Positions 26,648-36,031 of a stretch of 62,010 nt of DNA are shown here, piece after piece. Position numbers and translations under genes: made by a program. The DNA is from Euryarchaeota archaeon UBA443. GTDB lineage: Archaea; Thermoplasmatota; Poseidoniia; Poseidoniales; Poseidoniaceae. Positions within the stretch are counted from its first letter, which is position 1, and each line of letters starts with the position of its first letter. The notes under the pieces are model-generated. The model worked only from the letters and a program-made list of their open reading frames with translations, was not told the origin of the DNA and did no database searches. The stretch lies in assembly GCA_002499195.1 (NCBI GenBank), contig DAKS01000051.1, forward strand, positions 1-62,010. Reading direction: 5' to 3'.

Positions 26648-27982
26648 TCAAACAATCTCTTTGGACTTGAAAATCAACTGGCCAATGAACCAAAAGAACG
26701 CGGCTTGGAAAAGAAGCACGATAACCGATACAACTGTAGTAGCATATGGTCCCATTCCTAGTCCAAGATCGGATTGAGCCCATTCCAATGCACCATAACC
26801 TGGTAACTCATTACTGCCGAAAAATAGGAATGGACCATCGTTATTCGAACCACCTGCCCATGACCCTGCTTCCGTAAACATCGCCATATCGGGCCAAACG
26901 AGATATGCGCCAGAATCGATGATGCTCATCGACCAACCGACGATTGACATACGCAAAAAGCTCGATTCGGGCACAGACATCGAAAGAAGGGCCATCCCCA
27001 GTTCCCATGCAGCAATAGGGAGCGCGAGGATAATTCCATACTTCCATAGAACTCCAAGGAATGCGAAAAGCATACCATAGACCAAGGTTGCTAGTAAGGC
27101 AGCGATGAGAATCGAGAACCAAATTCCAAGATCTCCAAACCGGAAGAATTGGTCACCCGGACCCATGAATCCGGATACAAGCGCCAAAAAAGTACACACG
27201 ACGAGAAGGTACGGCCAAACTATGGCCAAATAACCAAGAATCCGGTAGAGGAAGATTTCTCCACGAGCGATGGGTTTTGCAGTCATGTACTGCATGGTCC
27301 CAGAATTCATCTCATCACGAATCAAACCTGTAGCAAGGAATAGTGGAATGAAAATACTTAGCAAAAATACAAATCCGAGTTTACCGATTCCTAGTATGAA
27401 TGCTCGATGTTGCGCTTCTTTACCGTATCTTTCTTCATCTGGATCCTCATCAACATTAGGATCTGCATAGACAAAATAGGAACCACTACTAACATCATAC
27501 CGCAGAATAATGTTACAAGGATTGCCGTCTCCATTGTCATCTTTTTGACTTGGAAGAAGTGAAGAATCTGTGCAATCACCATCGTTGTCATATCCTGTTT
27601 TAATGTATGATGCATCCGAATAATCCCAATCATAGTCATCTTCATTGATATACATTGATGCAGGCTCGGGTTCAACTGGAGGATTCAGTAATCCTGGATG
27701 CGAAAGTTCATCGTAAATGTCCGTACCATACTTGAACTCCTGACCATTTACATAACCATCTCCATCCCAATCAAAGGAATCACCATCGTTGTCAACGGCT
27801 TCAATTTCGCTATTCATAGCGTCGATGTAAAAGAGAAGAACGACAAAAATTGCAAGGAATCCTACCCCGAGAACAACCCATGTCGAAAGACGTGTTCGAT
27901 ACTGACGCATTGTGAATTCTGCGATGGCTGTCGCCTTGCGGTCAAGAGCGGTCCAAATGGTTTCACCGCGTTTCTTCTTCAT
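26648..27982 (-). CDS. ABC-2 type permease with Asp-rich external loop
   Basis: About 444 residues. One N-terminal helix (~30-50) is followed by a ~130-residue extracytoplasmic loop, then a typical ABC-2 block of six helices with GLIRDEMNSGTMQYMTAKPI, a motif of NosY-type permeases. The loop holds DxDxDG-like clusters (DNDGDSFDWDGDGY, DNDGDCTD, DDNGDGNPC) that resemble calcium-binding EF-hand or thrombospondin type 3 loops. The ATG at 27982 shares its A with the upstream ATPase stop (TGATG), indicating coupling. Confidence 0.8.
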   Translation of the reverse strand: MKKKRGETIWTALDRKATAIAEFTMRQYRTRLSTWVVLGVGFLAIFVVLLFYIDAMNSEIEAVDNDGDSFDWDGDGYVNGQEFKYGTDIYDELSHPGLLNPPVEPEPASMYINEDDYDWDYSDASYIKTGYDNDGDCTDSSLLPSQKDDNGDGNPCNIILRYDVSSGSYFVYADPNVDEDPDEERYGKEAQHRAFILGIGKLGFVFLLSIFIPLFLATGLIRDEMNSGTMQYMTAKPIARGEIFLYRILGYLAIVWPYLLVVCTFLALVSGFMGPGDQFFRFGDLGIWFSILIAALLATLVYGMLFAFLGVLWKYGIILALPIAAWELGMALLSMSVPESSFLRMSIVGWSMSIIDSGAYLVWPDMAMFTEAGSWAGGSNNDGPFLFFGSNELPGYGALEWAQSDLGLGMGPYATTVVSVIVLLFQAAFFWFIGQLIFKSKEIV

Positions 27983-28971
27983 CAACCATAGCCTCCCGTT
28001 AGATAGCCAAGAATCGACTGAAGGTCATCATCAGGATTGTTGATTACCATGACATCATGCTCATTATCAACAATGATTCTTGGCAAACGCTTGTGGAATT
28101 CACCAAGATGGTGAGTGAATATTTTCAACTTTGTAGGACTCGGAAATTGAAGACCATGAACAACCTCCAGACTGAGAACATCTCTGGCCAACGATTTTGC
28201 ATCATTACATTCGATTTCAATAGTGTGAGGAATATTATCCAATTGCTCGCGTATTGCATGCAAATTTCCTATGGCGAGCAACCTACCCTGATGCAAGATG
28301 ACGATCTGTTCTGTAATGCGTTCAATTTCAGAAAGAATATGACTGCTCAACAATATCGTTCGACCCATACGTCCAAGTTCACGAATGACGTTCATGATCG
28401 TCGTTCTAGCCAACGGATCACAACCTTGTAGAGGTTCATCGAGAATGATGAGTTCCGGATCGTTAACCAGTGCATGAGCTATCTTAGCACGTTGTCGCAT
28501 CCCTTTGGAATAAAGTCCGATTTTTTTGTGCATAACATCGGTTAGGCCAACGAACTCGAGAACTCGTTCGGCTTCTATCTTGGCTTCATCCCTTGTAAGT
28601 CCGTGAAGACGGGCAAAAATAGATACAAATTCGTGTGCGGTCATCCAATCGTACATGTTTTCATTTTCAGGAACATAACCAACTCGGGCATACGGTGCTG
28701 GATTCTTCCATGGATTTGTTCCAAACAAACGAACTTCCCCTTGAGAAGGTTGAAGTTTGCCCATGAGCAATTTGAACATCGTCGATTTACCTGCACCATT
28801 CAGTCCAAGAATTCCTGTAACGCCACCGCTTAGAGCGAGAGAAATACCCCCGATCGCTTGGTAACGGCCATAGGTTTTCCCTACATTGTTGAACATCACA
28901 ACCGGTGCCTTCGGTTGTGGAACCCATTGCTGTTCCTGCGCTTTTCCTTCTTGGGCTAAATCGGGAATCAT
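27982..28971 (-). CDS. ABC transporter ATPase (ABC-2 exporter)
   Basis: Nucleotide-binding subunit paired with the downstream permease. Walker A GLNGAGKST, Q-loop region YVPENENMYDWMTA, signature YSKGMRQR, Walker B LIILDEP and H-loop SSHILSE are present. About 329 residues, with a ~25-residue N-terminal extension and a C-terminal regulatory segment of the usual size for CcmA/NosF-type ATPases. It overlaps the preceding permease by ATGA and the following one by TGATG. Confidence 0.88.
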   Translation of the reverse strand: MIPDLAQEGKAQEQQWVPQPKAPVVMFNNVGKTYGRYQAIGGISLALSGGVTGILGLNGAGKSTMFKLLMGKLQPSQGEVRLFGTNPWKNPAPYARVGYVPENENMYDWMTAHEFVSIFARLHGLTRDEAKIEAERVLEFVGLTDVMHKKIGLYSKGMRQRAKIAHALVNDPELIILDEPLQGCDPLARTTIMNVIRELGRMGRTILLSSHILSEIERITEQIVILHQGRLLAIGNLHAIREQLDNIPHTIEIECNDAKSLARDVLSLEVVHGLQFPSPTKLKIFTHHLGEFHKRLPRIIVDNEHDVMVINNPDDDLQSILGYLTGGYG

Positions 28972-29972
28972 TCGCGCGTCACCTCCATGGATGATACGCG
29001 TACGCTAAGAACGTACAATGAAACTGCATTGATCGCCACAACCGAAGCAAGGGACCAAATCCAAGGATGGTCGTATACGATATTGGTTCCAATCAACGCT
29101 TGTCCTACGTGTGCAACAGAATCGTAGGGCGAAATTAGGTATAGGATTGAACTATCAAACAATCCATTTACAATAGCTGCGAGTGTTTTCGTCCCCAACA
29201 AGACGGCAAGAAGTGCGATTCCAGGGAAGAACTTTCCACGGGAAACAGAAGAAAGTGCAAGTCCGATACTGGTGTAGGTAACGACCAAGAGAATCGCACA
29301 GAATACGGTTGTCAAAAACAAGGGAAATGTGTCTAGAATCCAGGCCCAGCCTCGACCCATTGCCAAAATATCAACAAAGTAATACAAGAAAAGTGTACCA
29401 ATAATGATGAAGGATTGAATTGTTGCAACCGCTAAATACTTCATTCCAACGTAATCAAACCGATTGATTGGCCGTGAAAAATACAGGGCACTGGTTCCAT
29501 TCGACCGATCTTCTGAAATCACACCCCCAACCAATAAGGCTGCTACCAGTGGATAATACAACATATTGCGTGGGAAGAATCCAAGTACGTGACCGTAGAG
29601 ATTGTTTCGACCAACACCCCAAAGTTCGTACAGATCAGGTTCACCGATAACGGCGAATAAAAGTGTCAATGCGACATCGGTCATTGAAGCGATCAAAACA
29701 AAAATCAGAACTAATTTAGTTGGTATTCCCCAAGGACGGTGACCCTTACGAACTATACCGAGTACATGGTGACGGAAAATAGCCCAATTACGCATCCACC
29801 GAGGATTCAAGGTTCCTTGCCAAGGAACGTAGACTTGTTCGAATACTTGCCCTGTTTGGGCAACCGGTTGAGCAATACTAGCCTGGTCGCTTGATTCAGA
29901 ACCCCATGCCGCATCCATTCGACTTTTCCCGGTGACGGGATTTGAAGCATCAAGAGTTGATTCCTCGGTCAT
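28968..29972 (-). CDS. ABC-2 type permease
   Basis: About 334 residues with a soluble N-terminus of ~70 residues and six or seven hydrophobic segments. VISEDRSNGTSALYFSRPINR is the NosY/ABC-2 motif between the second and third helices (its first 20 residues suffice to recognise it). It lacks the Asp-rich loop of its downstream counterpart. It overlaps the ATPase genes on both sides by four bases, so each ATPase-permease pair is probably made together. Confidence 0.82.
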   Translation of the reverse strand: MTEESTLDASNPVTGKSRMDAAWGSESSDQASIAQPVAQTGQVFEQVYVPWQGTLNPRWMRNWAIFRHHVLGIVRKGHRPWGIPTKLVLIFVLIASMTDVALTLLFAVIGEPDLYELWGVGRNNLYGHVLGFFPRNMLYYPLVAALLVGGVISEDRSNGTSALYFSRPINRFDYVGMKYLAVATIQSFIIIGTLFLYYFVDILAMGRGWAWILDTFPLFLTTVFCAILLVVTYTSIGLALSSVSRGKFFPGIALLAVLLGTKTLAAIVNGLFDSSILYLISPYDSVAHVGQALIGTNIVYDHPWIWSLASVVAINAVSLYVLSVRVSSMEVTRE

Positions 29973-30988
29973 GCTCCCGAACCTCCCATCGATTCAGGGG
30001 CATCTACCTTTCGAGCTTCAATGGGTGACGCTAGTAAGTCTTCACTTGATTTTACTCCATAGCCAAAACGTTCCATTATGACGAGGAAGAGGTCTTCTAG
30101 TGATGCTTCGTATTCATGCATTCGACGTATTTGTGCACCTGTTTCTGCAGCACATTTGAGAATTCGATGCGTCGTCTTGTCACCATCATGACGAATCCGC
30201 ATCATCCGACCTTCTCGACGCACTTCAAGTCCTTCTTTTCCAAGCGCTATCTCGAGTTCACTTGCCATCCCCCACACATGAATTTCAATTTCTCGATCGA
30301 TCGCCTTCAAGTCCTCGATTCGACCTTGTGCAGCGAGTTTTCCTTTGTGAAGTAATACAATATTGCTACAAACTTGCTCAACATCTTCCATCAAGTGACT
30401 TGCCATAAGTACTGAACGATTGCCTGCATTGACCATGTTTGAGAGCGTGGTCAACATGGCTTGTCTTGCATGGGCATCAAGACCGTTTGATGGTTCGTCC
30501 GCAATGATTAGTTGTGGATCGTGAATGATTGAACAGGCCAATTTTGTCGCTTGTTTCATACCTGTCGAAAAAGAAGAAATTGGCCGATACCGTAATTCAC
30601 CAAGGCCGACATATTCCATAGCAGTGTGTGCCCTAGACATTGCAACAACTGGATTCATTCCAAGCAATTCACCACTGTAGCGAACCTGATGAATTGCATC
30701 CATATTATCATCAAGAGCATCATATTCAGGCATATATCCTATTTGTGAGCGAATGGCCAATCCCTCAGTCCGTATGTCATGCCCAAGAACACTACCTTCT
30801 CCTGAAGTTGCTTGAATGAGGCCAAGAATGGTTTTGAAAAAGGTCGATTTTCCCGCCCCATTTGGACCAAGGAGTCCCGTAGACCCCCGTTGAATTTGAA
30901 TGCTCAATTTGTCGAGAGCAACATGAGGACCATAGGATTTGGTCAACTCCTGAGTCTCGATAATGAGGTCATTCGACATTGTTCTCAT
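29969..30988 (-). CDS. ABC transporter ATPase (ABC-2 exporter), first gene of the exporter operon
   Basis: Walker A GPNGAGKST, Q-loop YMPEYDALDD, signature FSTGMKQATK, Walker B LIIADEP and H-loop ASHLMED are present. About 339 residues. The ATG at 30988 or the one at 30979 is the likely start; a GTG at 31024 would run close to the TGT stop. The four exporter genes run ATPase-permease-ATPase-permease with overlapping ends, so they may form a heteromeric exporter or two related ones. The substrate is not evident. Confidence 0.87.
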   Translation of the reverse strand: MRTMSNDLIIETQELTKSYGPHVALDKLSIQIQRGSTGLLGPNGAGKSTFFKTILGLIQATSGEGSVLGHDIRTEGLAIRSQIGYMPEYDALDDNMDAIHQVRYSGELLGMNPVVAMSRAHTAMEYVGLGELRYRPISSFSTGMKQATKLACSIIHDPQLIIADEPSNGLDAHARQAMLTTLSNMVNAGNRSVLMASHLMEDVEQVCSNIVLLHKGKLAAQGRIEDLKAIDREIEIHVWGMASELEIALGKEGLEVRREGRMMRIRHDGDKTTHRILKCAAETGAQIRRMHEYEASLEDLFLVIMERFGYGVKSSEDLLASPIEARKVDAPESMGGSGA

Positions 30989-31030
30989 CAAACACACGAA
31001 AAGGAAGTCCTTGAATCCTTTCACGTTACG

Positions 31031-33274
31031 TTATTTGAATGTCTTCGAAAAGTCACTTCGCGTTCGCACTGCAATACCTTTTCTGTAGCCAAGAGCTTCA
31101 TCCGCATCACACTGTGAAATACCATGTCCAATCAACGTGCCTTGCTCATCGACGATGAAGCATGTTTGTCCAGCCTTGAGCCAAGGATCGCAGGACACAA
31201 TAAATCCATGGAATACATTTCGACCACGTAGTACAAATTCGACAGCATCTTGTTCAACAACAAGGATAGGAGGACCTTCTCCTCTCCCTACATAGGGACT
31301 AAATCCATCATCTGCAAAGTCTGAATTTGAACGTCGTTCATGAATGGCTTTCGAACCTAAATCAGTGATTGAAATACCACCGTCTGTCAGCCTTGGGCTT
31401 AGAATATGATTTCCATTCTTATCGATTACATTCTTGACACGGCCAGTTCCACCGATGACATAAGTACAGGAATCTATGAGTTCTACAGCGTCATTGTAGT
31501 TTACATTTGCAAGCACTATGAGTTTGTCGAGGATTTGTCTTCGACGTAATTCGTCACGAAGTTTAGGTAGTTGTGAATCATCGACGATAAGTTCCTCTTT
31601 GAGAAGACCATGCTTGATTAGAAGATTTGATGCTTGTTGAATCAACTTATCTTGGCCGATATCAAGAATCAATATTCGATCTGCCTCGATGTGCAATCGC
31701 TGAAGTTCTTCGCGGAGCACGACCATGTTGAGCCGACGTTTCCAAAGCCATGTAGGTCCATCCACCTGAGCAAATGGGTTCAGATCTTCAAGTGAATACG
31801 GCAATAATCCTAGCGGTGTTTGGACAAGAATCTCTAGGTCAGGAAGTACACTCTTAAGCCGCAGTACAAGCAGGTCGCAACGTTGTCTCCATGGACCTGG
31901 TTTTCCATTAAGAATCAAAACGTCAGATGAACCCGAGGATTCTGGCCTCCACCGCTGTTGTAAATGTTTACGCGCTACAAGAATATGTGGTCGAGATAAC
32001 GTATCTTCTCCGCCCCATCGCTCGCCTTTCTTTCTCTGTATTGCTTGTCTGTCGACAACTTGTGACCAATCCTGTTCCCAAATTCCACCATTTGGATGGT
32101 GTTCACGTGCAGCCGTTCGATCATCTTGAACCAAATCTTCCAATGATTCCGAGGGCATACCTGATGGCAATGGACGTGTTGTCAACCACAAGAACGCTTC
32201 ACGCAGTGCAGGGTGTTGATGGCTTCGTTGCTCAGCAAGTTGCCAGATTGTTCCTTCATGGACGGCTTGTTTACAACGAGAAAGTTCGGCCAGTGTCACT
32301 TCAAGATTGTACCGTGAAAGGAGAACTGTTCGCTCTTCATCATCCAATTTCCGTACTGCTTCAGGAGTCCAATTGACTACACATGGAACCAATTCTGGCC
32401 AAGAGTGAATATCGTTCAATCGATATGTTCCTTGAGGAGAAAGCAAACGATTATCTCGGGCAAAAATCGCATATGCAGCAGAATCAAACAAGTCCGCACC
32501 AAGGGCGATCAACATCGAGAACAACATCGGATGTCCACATCCAAACATATGCCGAGGTCTTTCGGGAGGTAGTTCACCTATCGTTGCTAACATGATTTTT
32601 GCGAGGTCTTTGTATCTGTGTTGTTCCATGATTGGAACGATTCCTCCGATGGGATGGATTGCGAAATCAAACCGCCCCATATTTTGAGCGGATTGTTTCC
32701 TCAAATGTCGATAAATACCTCCTTGAATAGGCCCGTTTAGCATAACGTTTTGAGCAGCTTTCAAAGACTCTTCACAACGTTCAATCGTCGTTTTAACAGC
32801 CTTTTTCACCTCCTCTTCAGTCATATCGGGACGACTGAATACATCGAGCATTGTTGCGATATCTACACCGATCGAACGTTGAAACTCAACAATTTCTTCC
32901 ACTCCAACCTCAACATCTCCATAGACATAGGATTGAAACGTACCTGAATCGGTCATGATCACTCCTGGATAATTGAGAAGGTCATGAACGCCTTTTTCGA
33001 CGGCATGCTGTTTTAGATCATCGTGCTTCCAGATGATGTAGGAATTGGTTATCAAACCTTGAATTCCGTAGCGATCCCACATCTCTCTCGGCTCGATCGT
33101 TCGAATGTTTGGATTGATGACCGGCAACAGTGCAGGAGTCTCAAGAATGCCATGTGACGTATGCAGTTTCCCGATGCGTGCACAACCGTCTCGAGCAACG
33201 ACTTCGAATTTGCCTCGATCGCTCTCACGACTCGGTTCGGGATCATCTCTTGTCCCATCCATCCATGCAGTCAT
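31031..33274 (-). CDS. tgtA: Archaeosine tRNA-guanine transglycosylase (TgtA) lacking zinc ligands
   Basis: Exchanges guanine 15 of archaeal tRNA for preQ0, the first step to archaeosine. About 747 residues: the catalytic barrel (1-365) keeps both active-site acids, D109 in MTDSGTFQ and D264 in LFDSAAYA. A C1-type segment with TPLGLLP and a C-terminal PUA domain (LKAGQTCFIVDEQG, then ALGYRKGIAVR) follow, so the protein is full length or longer. The canonical zinc site CxCxxC plus His is replaced: by position the ligands are E294, V296, V299 and Y322. The ATG at 33274 is preferred to a TTG at 33304. It follows the NifU-like gene by 35 bases. Confidence 0.9.
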   Translation of the reverse strand: MTAWMDGTRDDPEPSRESDRGKFEVVARDGCARIGKLHTSHGILETPALLPVINPNIRTIEPREMWDRYGIQGLITNSYIIWKHDDLKQHAVEKGVHDLLNYPGVIMTDSGTFQSYVYGDVEVGVEEIVEFQRSIGVDIATMLDVFSRPDMTEEEVKKAVKTTIERCEESLKAAQNVMLNGPIQGGIYRHLRKQSAQNMGRFDFAIHPIGGIVPIMEQHRYKDLAKIMLATIGELPPERPRHMFGCGHPMLFSMLIALGADLFDSAAYAIFARDNRLLSPQGTYRLNDIHSWPELVPCVVNWTPEAVRKLDDEERTVLLSRYNLEVTLAELSRCKQAVHEGTIWQLAEQRSHQHPALREAFLWLTTRPLPSGMPSESLEDLVQDDRTAAREHHPNGGIWEQDWSQVVDRQAIQRKKGERWGGEDTLSRPHILVARKHLQQRWRPESSGSSDVLILNGKPGPWRQRCDLLVLRLKSVLPDLEILVQTPLGLLPYSLEDLNPFAQVDGPTWLWKRRLNMVVLREELQRLHIEADRILILDIGQDKLIQQASNLLIKHGLLKEELIVDDSQLPKLRDELRRRQILDKLIVLANVNYNDAVELIDSCTYVIGGTGRVKNVIDKNGNHILSPRLTDGGISITDLGSKAIHERRSNSDFADDGFSPYVGRGEGPPILVVEQDAVEFVLRGRNVFHGFIVSCDPWLKAGQTCFIVDEQGTLIGHGISQCDADEALGYRKGIAVRTRSDFSKTFK

Positions 33275-33309
33275 ACAACGGCCCCCAAAACCTCTTCTTT
33301 TCAATTACC

Positions 33310-33765
33310 CTATGGTACATCGATGAATTCGACGTTTCCATGTGCGAGAATGAATTCCCTGCCAAGTTCATCGAATGTATCGAGGAGGGTAGAGGAGAAT
33401 CGAATATGATCAATTTCGGAGTCGGCTTCCAAGTCATTGCGAACACCTTGAAGCGTCCCAGGTGCAGCACCGCAGGAAAGACAAGCACCTGTTAAATCGA
33501 GTACGAAGTTGAAGCCTGATTCGCCTTTGTCCCACATGGACACTGCAATGCCGCCTCCATGGCCATCAAGAGCCGCCCGTACTGAACCTAACCTAGAAAG
33601 CAAAACAGGAACAATGTGTTCGGTTCCAACAGCATCGATGATTCGCGTGTTCCTCAGTCGCTCCTCTTCTTCCGCATCGGTTTTTTCAGCGATTCGACGA
33701 TTGGCCTCCTCTTCCATCGCTTTCTGGGCTTCAAGCGCATAGGCTCGAACCAAATCGTCGTCCAT
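33310..33765 (-). CDS. NifU-like C-terminal (Nfu) iron-sulfur scaffold protein
   Basis: About 151 residues. A charged helical N-terminus (~50 residues) precedes an Nfu domain: the region around LDGHGGGIAV corresponds to the family's DGGD motif, and GACLSCGAAPGTLQGV carries the CxxC that holds a labile cluster. The ATG at 33765 is preferred to a TTG at 33783. It is divergent from the suf operon across a 106-base gap, which fits a shared role in iron-sulfur cluster assembly and perhaps shared control. Confidence 0.82.
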   Translation of the reverse strand: MDDDLVRAYALEAQKAMEEEANRRIAEKTDAEEEERLRNTRIIDAVGTEHIVPVLLSRLGSVRAALDGHGGGIAVSMWDKGESGFNFVLDLTGACLSCGAAPGTLQGVRNDLEADSEIDHIRFSSTLLDTFDELGREFILAHGNVEFIDVP

Positions 33766-33871
33766 GCGATGGCCAGATTGCAATTGCGTTTGAAATGTTG
33801 CAAAGGAGTAGTATCAGAAGTGATTACATCCATTGATAAGGGGGTGATGGTACCAATGAACAGGTGAGGGC

Positions 33872-34615
33872 ATGACCGAAGTCTTGTTGCATGTAGAAAA
33901 TCTTCATGTTTCTGTTGCAGACACTCCGATTATACAGGGAATTAGCCTTGAAATCAAGCGTGGAGAAATTCACGCAATCATGGGTCGAAACGGATCAGGA
34001 AAGTCTACTCTCGCCAATGTCATCATGGGCCATCCCGCCTATGAAGTCACAAGTGGAACCATCCACTACAAAGGACAAAACATCGATGATATGGAAGTCT
34101 TTGAACGGGCACGTGCTGGAATGTTCCTCTCATTCCAATACCCTGCTTCCATTCCGGGTGTTCAAGTTGGAACCTTCTTGCGCAAGTCGGTAGCATCTGT
34201 ACGAGAAGAAGCACCATCGCCACGAGAATTTCGACAAGAATTGAACGAGGCTATGAAGCAACTCGACATGGACAGGTCGTTCCTATCCCGCTACGTCAAC
34301 GATGGATTTAGTGGTGGTGAGAAAAAGCGACTTGAAATCCTGCAAATGTTACTTCTTCAGCCCGATCTTGCACTTCTCGATGAAACCGATTCAGGTCTTG
34401 ATATCGATGCACTGCGAATCGTTGCGGACGGAATCAATGCTGTGGCAAAGGAGACTGGGTGCCTTATCATCACACACTATCAACGCCTTTTGGATTTGGT
34501 CAAACCAAATGTTGTTCATGTTTTAATCGATGGAAAAATCGTTGAAAGCGGCGGTCCTGAACTAGCAATTAAGCTGGAAAAGGAAGGATATGATTGGGCA
34601 GATGCCCTTGTTTGA
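33872..34615 (+). CDS. sufC: Fe-S cluster assembly ATPase SufC
   Basis: Soluble ABC-type ATPase that works with SufB and SufD to build iron-sulfur clusters. Walker A GRNGSGKST, the SufC-specific FLSFQYPASIPGV, signature FSGGEKKR, Walker B LALLDETDSGLD and H-loop ITHYQR are all present. At 247 residues it is full length. AGGTGAGG (33862-33869) lies just upstream of the ATG. It begins the suf operon. Confidence 0.95.
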   Translation: MTEVLLHVENLHVSVADTPIIQGISLEIKRGEIHAIMGRNGSGKSTLANVIMGHPAYEVTSGTIHYKGQNIDDMEVFERARAGMFLSFQYPASIPGVQVGTFLRKSVASVREEAPSPREFRQELNEAMKQLDMDRSFLSRYVNDGFSGGEKKRLEILQMLLLQPDLALLDETDSGLDIDALRIVADGINAVAKETGCLIITHYQRLLDLVKPNVVHVLIDGKIVESGGPELAIKLEKEGYDWADALV

Positions 34616-34624
34616 GGTGATTCA

Positions 34625-36031
34625 ATGACACAAGATGCTCAAGATGCTGTTGGCGACTACAAATACGGGTTCCACGACCCTGAAGATGCCACCATTCGTT
34701 TCGACAAGGGACTTAGTGAGCAGGTTGTTCGCGATATTTCGGAACTTAAGGGAGAACCTGAATGGATGACCGATATCCGAGTCAAAGCATATCATCATTT
34801 CATGGAACGGGAAATGCCAACTTGGGGTAACTGTGATTCACTTGCAGGTATTAATTTTGACAACGTGACCTATTTCCTTCGTTCATCGGATAAGACCGAA
34901 AAAGATTGGGACGATGTGCCCGATGACATCAAGCGCACGTTCGATCGTCTAGGTATTCCTGAGGCGGAACAAAAGTGGCTTGGCGGTGTCACCGCTCAGT
35001 ACGAAAGTGAAGCTGTGTATCATTCGATTCGGGAAGATCTCGAAGAACAAGGCGTTCTCTTTCTCGATATGGATTCCGGACTCAAGGAACACCCTGAAAT
35101 AATCAAGAAATATTTCGGAACGGTAGTTCCGCATACAGACAACAAATTTTCTGCACTCAATACAGCCGTTTGGTCAGGTGGCTCCTTCATCTATGTTCCA
35201 AAGGGAGTTCATGTAGAAATGCCTGTTCAGGCCTACTTCCGAATCAATGCAAAGAACATGGGGCAGTTCGAACGAACACTCATTATTGCAGACGAAGGTT
35301 CATCCATTCACTATGTCGAAGGCTGTACTGCTCCAACGTATTCCACCGATTCTCTTCACTCTGCTGTCGTTGAATTGATCGCAATGGAAGGTGCTAAGAT
35401 TCGTTATTCAACGATTCAGAACTGGTCGGCAAATGTCTACAATCTTGTTACCAAGCGTGGTGTTGCACACAAGAATGCTACTGTCGAATGGGTCGATGGA
35501 AACATTGGCTCGAAATTGACCATGAAGTATCCAGCGGTTTTGCTCAAGGGAGAAGGCGCTCATGCTGAGGTTATTTCCGTCGCATATGCAGGTGAAGGAC
35601 AACACCAAGATGCTGGAGCCAAGGTTCACCACCTCGCACCGAATACAACCTCGAACATCCTTTCAAAATCTATCTCGAAGAACGGTGGTAGATCTTCCTA
35701 CCGAGGGATGCTTCAAGTTACTCCTAAGGCATCTGGATGTCGTTCTAAAGTCGTCTGTGATGCACTCATGCTCGATGAAGATAGTCGTAGTGACACTTAC
35801 CCAACCATGGAAATAGGAAACTCGACCGCGGACCTTGAACATGAGGCAAGCGTCTCAAAAGTATCGGGTGACCAACTGTTCTACTTGATGAGCCGAGGCC
35901 ATACCGAAGAAGAGGCCATGGGAATGATCGTCAATGGATTCTTTGAACCCTTCACTCGAGAACTACCAATGGAATACGCTGTTGAACTCAACCGACTCTT
36001 GGAATTGGAAATGGAGGGCTCGATTGGATGA
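34625..36031 (+). CDS. sufB: Fe-S cluster assembly scaffold SufB
   Basis: Beta-helical scaffold of the SufBCD complex. 468 residues of the usual size, with YGFHDPEDA at the start, GGSFIYVPKGVHV, HYVEGCTAPTY (conserved Cys) and the C-terminal YLMSRG motif with GFFEPF. It starts 9 bases after sufC and overlaps sufD by ATGA. Confidence 0.95.
   Translation: MTQDAQDAVGDYKYGFHDPEDATIRFDKGLSEQVVRDISELKGEPEWMTDIRVKAYHHFMEREMPTWGNCDSLAGINFDNVTYFLRSSDKTEKDWDDVPDDIKRTFDRLGIPEAEQKWLGGVTAQYESEAVYHSIREDLEEQGVLFLDMDSGLKEHPEIIKKYFGTVVPHTDNKFSALNTAVWSGGSFIYVPKGVHVEMPVQAYFRINAKNMGQFERTLIIADEGSSIHYVEGCTAPTYSTDSLHSAVVELIAMEGAKIRYSTIQNWSANVYNLVTKRGVAHKNATVEWVDGNIGSKLTMKYPAVLLKGEGAHAEVISVAYAGEGQHQDAGAKVHHLAPNTTSNILSKSISKNGGRSSYRGMLQVTPKASGCRSKVVCDALMLDEDSRSDTYPTMEIGNSTADLEHEASVSKVSGDQLFYLMSRGHTEEEAMGMIVNGFFEPFTRELPMEYAVELNRLLELEMEGSIG

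Noticed and set aside
33766..33871. Second tRNA or small RNA gene between the NifU-like gene and sufC
   Set aside because: No cloverleaf or strong hairpin can be drawn; the gap fits two divergent promoters and a Shine-Dalgarno site.
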